Assembly (NCBI GenBank): GCA_002690445.1
Contig: NZER01000244.1
Coordinates: 1-12,083 of the forward strand
Source of the DNA: Candidatus Pacearchaeota archaeon
GTDB lineage: Archaea > Nanoarchaeota > Nanoarchaeia > Pacearchaeales > GW2011-AR1
Length of the DNA stretch: 12,083 nucleotides
Reading direction: 5' to 3'
The notes below the pieces were generated by a model that ran no database searches, had not been told where the DNA came from, and was given only the letters and a program-made list of their open reading frames with translations. Shown piece by piece: positions 1 through 4,050 of this stretch (position 1 is its first letter; each line of letters opens with the position of its first letter). The position numbers and the translations under genes were made by a program.

Positions 1-67
1 CGCGGTTCACGAAGCCCTTGTTATCGAACAAAGACCTGACTTAATACGCAAGATATTGGATAAATAG
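1..67 (+). CDS. C-terminal end of an upstream gene (partial)
   Basis: Reading from base 2, an open frame gives 21 residues ending ...RPDLIRKILDK and stops at TAG (65-67). The gene enters from outside the window. The tail is charged and helical-looking, as in many phage proteins, but it is too short to assign a family. Its strand and position fit an upstream member of the same rightward block as the 50-residue and GHKL genes that follow. The other plus-strand frame checked is closed early by a TGA (37-39). Only the reading frame and spacing support this call. Confidence 0.5.
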   Translation, partial: AVHEALVIEQRPDLIRKILDK

Positions 68-81
68 AATTGGTCAGGCGT

Positions 82-106
82 GGGCCAGATCTACAGATGT
101 CTGCCC
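82..106 (+). other. Hairpin in the leader of the small plus-strand gene
   Basis: GGGC plus AGA (82-85, 87-89) can pair with TCT plus GCCC (100-102, 103-106). This gives 7 bp with C86 bulged and a 10-nt loop. It lies between the stop at 65-67 and the start at 143. No T-run follows, so it is not a classical intrinsic terminator. An mRNA processing or stability element between cistrons is possible. It is seen only as base pairing. Confidence 0.3.
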
Positions 107-142
107 TGGGCTGCCCGTTTAAACCACTAACTGGAGACGACA

Positions 143-295
143 ATGCCGGATGAAACGATCACAGGACTAGAGTTGTTGATGAAGCTTTCCCCGAAGGATC
201 AGAAGAAGCTCATATCTAAATTGCGTAAGGGAGAACTCCCTATAGATCGTGGTCCCAAGGTCCAGCAAGAACCACCAAAACCACCCACACCTTGA
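143..295 (+). CDS. Small 50-residue hypothetical phage protein
   Basis: ATG at 143 follows GGAG (133-136) with a 6-nt spacer, a good ribosome-binding site. The frame runs 50 codons to TGA at 293-295. The product is polar and lysine-rich in the middle (LSPKDQKKLISKLRKGE) and ends in a proline-rich tail (EPPKPPTP). It has no membrane segment, cysteine or recognisable motif. The leader (GGAGACGACAATG) is almost the same as that of the GHKL gene downstream (GGAGACGCAATG), which supports both being real and co-regulated at translation. Small charged proteins like this are common in early phage regions, where some modify host enzymes. No function can be assigned here. Confidence 0.6.
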   Translation: MPDETITGLELLMKLSPKDQKKLISKLRKGELPIDRGPKVQQEPPKPPTP

Positions 296-315
296 TGGCT
301 TCATAGATTGGGGGG

Positions 316-358
316 TTGACAGGGGTGTTAGCTTTACTGGTAGCACAATTACAGTAAT
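316..358 (+). promoter_or_regulatory. Possible promoter/operator region ahead of the GHKL gene
   Basis: The 87-nt gap before the GHKL gene holds a perfect -35 hexamer TTGACA (316-321). No good -10 sits at 17 nt; the best extended candidate is TGG-TAGCAC (338-346), which is weak. GTGTTA (325-330) can pair with TAGCAC (341-346), 6 bp with one G-U. Just downstream is a perfect 11-bp palindrome, ATTAC-A-GTAAT (348-358), a plausible binding site for a dimeric regulator. The hexamer and the palindrome are seen; a regulatory role is inferred. The gene's own ribosome-binding site (GGAG, 374-377) lies beyond this block. Confidence 0.28.
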
Positions 359-382
359 GCTCTAACCCGATCAGGAGACGCA

Positions 383-1795
383 ATGAAAAACACGGCGCAG
401 TGGTTCACGGTGGACAAGGCTGGCTTGGCGGCAGTGGCGACACGCCGGGGTACGGCACCTCTTCTGCTTGAGCCCGTTCAGAATGCGTGGGATGAGGAGG
501 GCGTCACTTTCGTGAAGGTCGATCTCTCCCCTATCAACGGCAAGCCGCAGGTTACACTACGGGTAGAAGACGACTCACCCGATGGCTTCCGCGATCTGGC
601 AGACGCCTACACCCTCTATAAGCAGTCGTACAAAATCGGAAACCCAGAGCAACGAGGACGCTTCAACGTAGGTGAGAAATTCCTGCTCTCAGTTGCTTCG
701 GAAGCAAACATCATCAGCACCACAGGTTCGATCTCCTTTGGACCTGACGGTCGCAAGCTGGAGCGGAAGAAAACGGAGGCGGGTTCCACCCTCACCGCTA
801 CGCTGAAGATGAAGCGAGAGGAGTTAGACAAGTCTCTCGTGCTGTTGCGGTCGATGATCCCCCCGAAGGGAATCAGGACGACCATCAACGGTGAAGTCTT
901 GAGACAGCGCAAGCCGATAGCCGAAGACACCCGGACTTTGCAGACAGAGATCAAGGGTGACGAAGGCGGGTTCAAGCTGACGAGGCGCAAGACCGCCATC
1001 AGCATCCATAAGTTGCTGGAAGGCGAGACGCCTCACCTCTACGAGATGGGTATCCCGGTCGATAAGCTTGATTGCCCTTGGCACGTTGATGTGGCGCAGA
1101 AGGTGCCGCTGTCAGTGGACAGGGGCTCCGTGAGGCAGGCGTTTAGGTTGGACGTTGAGCGTCACATTGCTGAGATCATGGCTGACGACGTTACCCCAGA
1201 GCAGGCACAGGGCGGCTGGATGGGTACGGCACTGGAAGCGATGGAGGACGAGGACGCCATCAGATCAGTGATCAAGGCTCGTGTGGGGGATGCGGTGATC
1301 TTTAACCCACTGTCACCCGAAAGTAATAAGCGAGCTAGCGATGCTGGGTATGCGGTGATCCACGGCAGACAATTCTCCAGGGCCGCATGGGAGAAGATCA
1401 AGCTTGCCGGGGCCATAGTTCCATCGTCTCACAAGTTCGATGACGGCAAGATGAAGTCAGATCCCGATGGGATTCCACCTGTCCCAGGGGATCAATGGAC
1501 TCGGGCCATGAAGCGTCTGGCAGAGTACATCAAACAGTTCGCCTTGGGGACGACTGGCAAGAGTGTCGGGGTCAAGTTGTACAATGACAGCGGGCTTGGG
1601 TTTGCTGGTCTGTGCGGTGGCAGGACGATAAGTATCAATGTCGCCGTGACGAAGATCACAGATCAATTCCAAGTGGATCAACTACTCATCCATGAATGCG
1701 CCCACCTCAAGGTCAGCGACCATCTGACGAACGCCTTCTACAATGAGTGCTGCCGGATCGGTGCGCGGTTGAGGACATTGGAAGCGACTCTTTAA
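383..1795 (+). CDS. GHKL-type ATP-binding protein with C-terminal HExxH metallopeptidase-like motif
   Basis: This is a 470-residue protein with ATG at 383 behind AGGAG and a short spacer. Residues 30-37 (EPVQNAWD) match the N-box of GHKL ATPases (Hsp90, MutL, histidine kinases, MORC), in which Glu and Asn act in Mg-ATP chemistry. Residues 63-68 (DDSPDG) stand where the DxGxG box is expected, and residues 91-98 (RGRFNVGE) resemble the G-rich lid motif. Residues about 100-260 would be the transducer-like part. The C terminus has HECAHLKVSDH at 437-447. The His spacing is that of HExxHxxGxxH zinc peptidases, with Val in place of the Gly. Middle residues 260-420 show no motif I recognise. There is no signal peptide or TM segment, so it is probably cytoplasmic. 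It could be a chaperone-like or anti-defence protein; the substrate is unknown. The fold assignment rests on motifs only. Confidence 0.75.
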   Translation: MKNTAQWFTVDKAGLAAVATRRGTAPLLLEPVQNAWDEEGVTFVKVDLSPINGKPQVTLRVEDDSPDGFRDLADAYTLYKQSYKIGNPEQRGRFNVGEKFLLSVASEANIISTTGSISFGPDGRKLERKKTEAGSTLTATLKMKREELDKSLVLLRSMIPPKGIRTTINGEVLRQRKPIAEDTRTLQTEIKGDEGGFKLTRRKTAISIHKLLEGETPHLYEMGIPVDKLDCPWHVDVAQKVPLSVDRGSVRQAFRLDVERHIAEIMADDVTPEQAQGGWMGTALEAMEDEDAIRSVIKARVGDAVIFNPLSPESNKRASDAGYAVIHGRQFSRAAWEKIKLAGAIVPSSHKFDDGKMKSDPDGIPPVPGDQWTRAMKRLAEYIKQFALGTTGKSVGVKLYNDSGLGFAGLCGGRTISINVAVTKITDQFQVDQLLIHECAHLKVSDHLTNAFYNECCRIGARLRTLEATL

Positions 1796-1829
1796 TCCAA
1801 CCGGGGATTCGGCTAAAAGGGGGTCACAA

Positions 1830-1861
1830 TTGGTGGGTGCTTTTTTTATGAACCCCACCAA
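1830..1861. repeat. 8-bp inverted repeat around a T7 run, after the GHKL gene
   Basis: TTGGTGGG (1830-1837) is the exact reverse complement of CCCACCAA (1854-1861), with a 16-nt loop containing seven T (1841-1847). The T-run sits in the loop rather than after the stem, so this is not a standard terminator. A weak stem (CAC-AATTG-GTG, 1825-1835) just before the T-run might end transcription of the GHKL gene, but I would not rely on it. A 19-codon ATG frame (1848-1907) starts in the loop without a convincing ribosome-binding site. Confidence 0.35.
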
Positions 1862-1878
1862 GCAAGAACTGTCTGAGG
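1859..1878. repeat. 20-nt imperfect direct repeat, copy A
   Basis: This block shares 18 of 20 bases with 2270-2289; the core AAGAACTGTCTG is identical. The two copies are 411 nt apart and bracket the convergent non-coding region. The second copy fills the spacer of a consensus promoter, so the sequence could be a regulator-binding site. No hexamers accompany this first copy. Confidence 0.5.
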
Positions 1879-1893
1879 AGATACCTCATACAG

Positions 1894-1941
1894 AAAACCG
1901 CCACTAGGTGAACTCTGAAAGGAGGAAAAACCTAGTGGCGG
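1894..1941 (-). terminator. Likely terminator of the leftward (lysis) transcript; also plus-strand hairpin P1
   Basis: A perfect 12-bp stem (CCGCCACTAGGT at 1898-1909, ACCTAGTGGCGG at 1930-1941) is followed, on the minus strand, by TTTT (complement of 1894-1897). That layout and its position beyond the last minus-strand gene suit an intrinsic terminator, although the 20-nt loop is longer than usual. On the plus strand no T-run follows. There the loop folds further: CTCT (1913-1916) pairs with GGAG (1921-1924) across a GAAA tetraloop. It may work as a terminator on one strand and a structured motif or RNase III site on the other. Confidence 0.45.
1910..1934 (+). repeat. 25-nt tandem motif, copy 1 (GNRA mini-hairpin with Shine-Dalgarno)
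   Basis: The motif begins GAACTCTGAAAGGAGG and ends in ACCTA. It differs from copy 2 at one base only (A1929 against G2017). It contains AAAGGAGG, a perfect match to the 16S anti-Shine-Dalgarno sequence, and CTCT-GAAA-GGAG, a 4-bp stem (one G-U) with a GNRA tetraloop that would hide the GGAG. In this copy it sits in the loop of the 12-bp stem P1. Confidence 0.7.
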
Positions 1942-2006
1942 CCTACACAAACGAACTGGATAGCAAAGGTAGGGAGCACTTCTCTACCCCTTTCGTAGAA
2001 CTCTGA
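1935..2006 (+). CDS. Possible 23-residue leader peptide (low confidence)
   Basis: GTG at 1935 lies 9 nt after AAAGGAGG (1918-1925) and opens 23 codons (MAAYTNELDSKG...FVEL) to TGA at 2004-2006. That stop overlaps the second AAAGGAGG. The signal strength and spacing are good, and a stop inside the next ribosome-binding site is typical of coupled genes. However, copy 2 of the motif has no start codon at the equivalent place, so a coding role is doubtful. The alternative is that the purine-rich motif is purely structural. Confidence 0.2.
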   Translation: MAAYTNELDSKGREHFSTPFVEL

Positions 2007-2022
2007 AAGGAGGAAAGACCTA
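1998..2022 (+). repeat. 25-nt tandem motif, copy 2
   Basis: This copy starts 88 nt after copy 1 and is 24/25 identical to it. It is flanked by GTAG (1995-1998) and CTAC (2020-2023), which could close it as a stem. Its CCTACC (2019-2024) can pair instead with GGTAGG (1968-1973), which is also the left arm of hairpin P2, so two exclusive folds exist. No ATG, GTG or TTG occurs at a usable distance after its AAAGGAGG. Confidence 0.7.
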
Positions 2023-2087
2023 CCAGTCCGACCAAGTTCCCTGGGGATATATAACCCCACGGACCTTCTATGTCTAGAGAGACTAAG

Positions 2088-2210
2088 TCAGGATGTTTCG
2101 TCTACTTCTGCTGAGACCCACCGGACAGGTGGGCCTTTATATTTTTGAATAGCGAGACCCAATATTAAGCCCGTAATAATACCGCTACCATAAAAGAGTA
2201 GAAGCTGCAT
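2088..2210 (-). CDS. Possible 40-residue single-TM peptide at the end of the lysis operon
   Basis: ATG at 2210 (minus) opens 40 codons to TGA at 2088-2090. Residues 2-20 (QLLLFYGSGIITGLILGLA) form one hydrophobic segment, followed by the positive QKYK and a polar tail. That is the plan of a small phage membrane protein such as an antiholin or superinfection-type peptide. The frame stays open upstream to 2360, but that part looks non-membrane and overlaps the preceding gene, so I take the internal ATG. The ribosome-binding site is weak (GGGGATGG about 6 nt upstream). It is separated by about 80 nt from the previous gene, and a plus-strand terminator-like hairpin overlaps its tail. Real or chance is close to even. 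Confidence 0.4.
   Translation of the reverse strand: MQLLLFYGSGIITGLILGLAIQKYKGPPVRWVSAEVDETS
2117..2146 (+). terminator. Rightward intrinsic terminator candidate
   Basis: CCCACC (2117-2122) pairs with GGTGGG (2128-2133) over a 5-nt loop, followed by CCTTTATATTTTT (2134-2146). The 6-bp GC-rich stem with a T-rich tail is a plausible plus-strand terminator. It would end transcripts from the GHKL gene or the structured RNA upstream before they meet the leftward genes. On the minus strand there is no T-run after it. It overlaps the possible 40-residue TM peptide on the other strand, so one of the two calls may be wrong. Confidence 0.5.
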
Positions 2211-2265
2211 AACGAACCATCCCCATACGAAAAGTCTGTCAGGCAAAAGCTGTGTAGTGTTGTTA

Positions 2266-2296
2266 TTGACAAGTAAGAACTGTCTGTGGTTATAAT
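2266..2296 (+). promoter_or_regulatory. Consensus sigma70 promoter pointing antisense to the lysis genes
   Basis: TTGACA (2266-2271) and TATAAT (2291-2296) are both perfect hexamers, with a 19-nt spacer (longer than the ideal 17). Transcription would start near 2303 and run rightward, antisense to the minus-strand genes at 2290-3232 and beyond. No convincing plus-strand gene follows. The spacer is almost entirely the second copy of the 20-nt repeat. Both hexamers are seen; activity is inferred. Confidence 0.4.
2270..2289. repeat. 20-nt imperfect direct repeat, copy B, inside promoter spacer
   Basis: It matches 1859-1878 at 18 of 20 bases. It lies between the TTGACA and TATAAT hexamers, where a bound regulator would block or tune RNA polymerase. 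It is also in the gap between the 104-residue gene and the possible 40-residue peptide on the minus strand. Confidence 0.5.
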
Positions 2297-2604
2297 TCCC
2301 AAGGAGGAGGCACGGTTTCCGTGGTGGGATTCTTCTTCTCTGCAATTTCCGCAATCGCACAAGCCTTCATCTCGTCTAGGTCCACACAATCCTCTACCCA
2401 TCCCTCTACGTCGGCCTTCGTTACTGATGCAAAAGGAATGAAGGGATCACCCGCCGAATAGGGCAAAGATACTGTTCCTATGACAGAATAAAGGTAACCA
2501 TCTTCACTTCCGGTATACCGCCAGTGAACTATATAAATGACATCCTGTTGTCCTTCACTCTCTTTTCTAATTTCAAATTGTGGGAAGTCCCAAGTGTAAT
2601 TCAT
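2290..2604 (-). CDS. Conserved phage protein of unknown function (DUF7936-like)
   Basis: This is a 104-residue protein with ATG at 2604 behind GGAG (8-nt spacer), 13 nt after the stop of the spanin-like gene, so it is in the same operon. It begins MNYTWDF. It then has a strand-rich part with VHWRYTG (26-32), a GTVSLP segment (43-48), PFIPFASVTKADVEGWVED (54-72), and a helical end closing in PPPWEL. This order (YTW start, V.WR, G....P, F.PF..LT...V..WV, acidic helix) recalls a small family found beside structural or lysis genes of marine podoviruses and pelagiphages, which I believe is DUF7936; the name is from memory. It has no TM segment or signal. Its role is unknown, possibly a minor virion or tail component. 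Confidence 0.7.
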   Translation of the reverse strand: MNYTWDFPQFEIRKESEGQQDVIYIVHWRYTGSEDGYLYSVIGTVSLPYSAGDPFIPFASVTKADVEGWVEDCVDLDEMKACAIAEIAEKKNPTTETVPPPWEL

Positions 2605-2617
2605 TTGTCTGCTCCGG

Positions 2618-3232
2618 TTATTTAATTAACAGCATGATTCCGGCTCCCACCAAAGCATACGGAACCACACCCCCAAGCTTTCCCAAGAAACTCGTACTCG
2701 CGAGACGCTTCCATGCATCAGCTTCTTTATTGAGAGCGCCGATCTCTACTCTCAGTGATTTGTTCATTTTTTGCTCTAGTACCCACAGGGAGTCGAGCAC
2801 GGTAACTCGCTTCCAAAGAAGCGTTTTGTCATCCTTAAGCGTTCGGACCTGAACCTGATAGGCCACGACCTCCTTTTCGTGGTCCGCCTGTACCTGGTCG
2901 AGAATCCCCTCTAAGCCACTGTATGCTTGGAGGCTATCCCGCAGCACCCCAATCCCCTCATTGAAGCTCCTAGACGCCTCTGAGGCCGTCTCTGAGGCTT
3001 CTGTCCTGACCTTCGCAAGAGAATCGTGGGCCGAGGAGAGGCTATCCGCTAACGCCTCATATCCCTGAGTTGCTTCTTTGACTTGCCGCTCAAGCTCAAC
3101 ACGCTCTGCTTCAAGCGCATGAACTCGTGCTTCTGCTTCTAGTGCCTCGGTCCTCGCTCCACTCGTGTAGACATAAGCAAAGCCCAATACGACCACTACA
3201 CCTGCGAGAACAATGATCTCTTTAAAGTTCAT
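2618..3232 (-). CDS. Spanin-like coiled-coil membrane protein (Rz analogue?)
   Basis: This is a 204-residue protein. Residues 5-23 are an N-terminal hydrophobic segment (signal anchor). Residues about 26-175 are heptad-rich, charged and strongly coiled-coil. Residues 185-203 are a second hydrophobic segment ending at the final Lys. Placed right after the endolysin, it suits the step that disrupts the outer membrane. Classical Rz has only the N-terminal anchor, and u-spanins pair a lipoprotein Cys with a C-terminal TM. This protein has two TM ends and no cysteine, so no lipobox. Both ends in the inner membrane with a periplasmic coiled-coil hairpin is the simplest topology. Start: ATG at 3232, GGGA 9 nt upstream, 28 nt after the endolysin stop. 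A non-lysis membrane role cannot be excluded. Confidence 0.65.
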   Translation of the reverse strand: MNFKEIIVLAGVVVVLGFAYVYTSGARTEALEAEARVHALEAERVELERQVKEATQGYEALADSLSSAHDSLAKVRTEASETASEASRSFNEGIGVLRDSLQAYSGLEGILDQVQADHEKEVVAYQVQVRTLKDDKTLLWKRVTVLDSLWVLEQKMNKSLRVEIGALNKEADAWKRLASTSFLGKLGGVVPYALVGAGIMLLIK

Positions 3233-3260
3233 TGCTCATCGTCCCAGGCCAGCTATGCCG

Positions 3261-3719
3261 TTACTCATTGCTGCCCCAACGTGCGGGTGATGGGCGACCG
3301 ATCATACCCCTGACATCTACGTGAGAAAATGTTTTATACCTGCCCAGCCCGAATAATTTAGCGTCTGAATGGCCTTCCAACATGTCGGTCACTTCGGCTG
3401 GCGTGCATCCCACCTTTACAACATCTGCTGCGCCCAAGGTCATATGCATCGAATGACTCACACCACCTATGGCTTTATTGTACCCTGGACTACGATACCA
3501 CGAGTTGATCAGTACAGGTGCAACGCCACCCTCCGCTCGCAGCCACTCAAGAACGTCGATCAGCTTATAGGCGTTCTCCAGCAATTCCAAGCGAGGTGCG
3601 GTCAGTACAACATCGCCGCTTCTGCGCCCAACATCGCATATCTCCAGTGCAGAGAAGTTTGTAGCGTCATGATCTGCTAGACGTTTGCCGTAGATTTCTA
3701 CCCACTTACTTTTCGTCAT
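3261..3719 (-). CDS. M15-family zinc peptidase endolysin (D-Ala-D-Ala carboxypeptidase-like)
   Basis: It cleaves peptide crosslinks in host peptidoglycan during lysis. From the ATG at 3719 it has 152 residues. The M15 signature is clear: SWYRSPGYN (73-81), GGV-S-HSMH with the zinc ligand His92, G..AAD with Asp99, and FSHVDVRG with His133. These match the SxHxxGxAxD...HxD pattern of Peptidase_M15 proteins used as phage endolysins. There is no signal peptide or separate cell-wall binding domain, so export would depend on the holin gene just upstream. An ATG seven codons earlier (3740) is in frame. I prefer 3719 because it gives the same 14-nt overlap with the preceding gene as the giant/holin junction; no strong ribosome-binding site sits at either start. 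Confidence 0.88.
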   Translation of the reverse strand: MTKSKWVEIYGKRLADHDATNFSALEICDVGRRSGDVVLTAPRLELLENAYKLIDVLEWLRAEGGVAPVLINSWYRSPGYNKAIGGVSHSMHMTLGAADVVKVGCTPAEVTDMLEGHSDAKLFGLGRYKTFSHVDVRGMIGRPSPARWGSNE

Positions 3720-4050
3720 GTTCCCCGAAGTCTGCACCATTGTCCAATAACTCTGGACGCCGTGGACTGCGAACTGCTTTTGCGATACCTGCCGTTATGC
3801 CGCTTATCTGGGGACCAATGTACTGCATCGCCCTGGGACCACCGGCCCATGCAAGTAGTCCGACGCCCAGACTGCCAAGTAGCGTGTAAGCCACTTCGGG
3901 TACGTCCCATATCGTTGAATCCAAGATGATGAGAGCACCAATGAATAACAATGTACCCAACAAGAAAGTGCGAGCGGCTGACACCGTGCCGCGTTCGTCT
4001 TTGAGTATGCCTTTAAGCATCATCCACCTTGTGTTCCTATGGATTTTCAT
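3706..4050 (-). CDS. Holin-like two-TM membrane protein
   Basis: This is a 114-residue protein with hydrophobic segments at about 28-47 (TFLLGTLLFIGALIILDSTI) and 53-70 (VAYTLLGSLGVGLLAWAG), a basic N terminus and a hydrophilic charged tail (RSPRRPELLDNGADFGEHDEK). Size, two closely spaced TM helices, and its place between the virion protein and the M15 endolysin fit a class II type holin that makes the inner-membrane lesion. The WAGGPRAMQYIGPQ stretch after TM2 recurs, as I remember, in small phage membrane proteins. The start at 4050 overlaps the giant gene's stop by 14 nt. ATG codons at residues 10 and 11 are alternatives. The function is inferred from topology and position. Confidence 0.7.
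   Translation of the reverse strand: MKIHRNTRWMMLKGILKDERGTVSAARTFLLGTLLFIGALIILDSTIWDVPEVAYTLLGSLGVGLLAWAGGPRAMQYIGPQISGITAGIAKAVRSPRRPELLDNGADFGEHDEK

Larger units (their letters stand above)
1890..2146 (+). ncRNA. Candidate structured plus-strand RNA in the convergent intergenic region
   Basis: The plus strand holds consecutive hairpins. P1 is a 12-bp perfect stem (1898-1909 with 1930-1941). P2 is 8 bp, GGTAGGGA with TCTCTACC (1968-1975 with 1981-1988). A second copy of the P1 loop motif lies at 1998-2022, closed by GTAG/CTAC. P3 is GTCCG/CGGAC plus TGGGG/CCCCA with an 11-nt bulge (2026-2064). A 4-bp hairpin follows (2072-2083). The last is a terminator-like hairpin with a T-rich tail (2117-2146). 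G-U pairs in P2 (1973-1983) and in the GAAA-capped inner hairpin (1916-1921) would be C-A mismatches in a minus-strand RNA, which favours plus. The 5' end is unknown; it may be processed from the GHKL transcript. It matches no RNA family I can recall. Confidence 0.45.

Noticed and set aside
44..61. TAATACG string resembling the start of a T7 RNA polymerase promoter
   Set aside because: Only the first seven bases agree and the initiation part does not; it falls inside the coding end of the upstream gene and no second copy was seen.
616..1084. Minus-strand frames opposite the GHKL gene
   Set aside because: They are shadows of the plus-strand gene, which has a good ribosome-binding site and clear family motifs.
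1910..1934. Hammerhead-like core because of CTGA...GAAA strings
   Set aside because: The required CUGANGA followed by a helix and GAAA in the right order is absent, so no hammerhead can be formed.
1898..2024. Two repeat copies as a minimal CRISPR array
   Set aside because: Only two copies with a 63-nt gap, flanked by strong self-complementary stems and no cas genes; the structure fits RNA folding, not an array.
2070..2114. 14-codon ATG frame (MSRETKSG...) on the plus strand
   Set aside because: No ribosome-binding site and it ends just before the terminator-like hairpin; too short to support.
2211..2360. Upstream extension of the 40-residue TM peptide to a 90-residue protein
   Set aside because: The extra 50 residues are Arg/Asn-rich without membrane character, overlap the end of the 104-residue gene, and the start lacks a ribosome-binding site.
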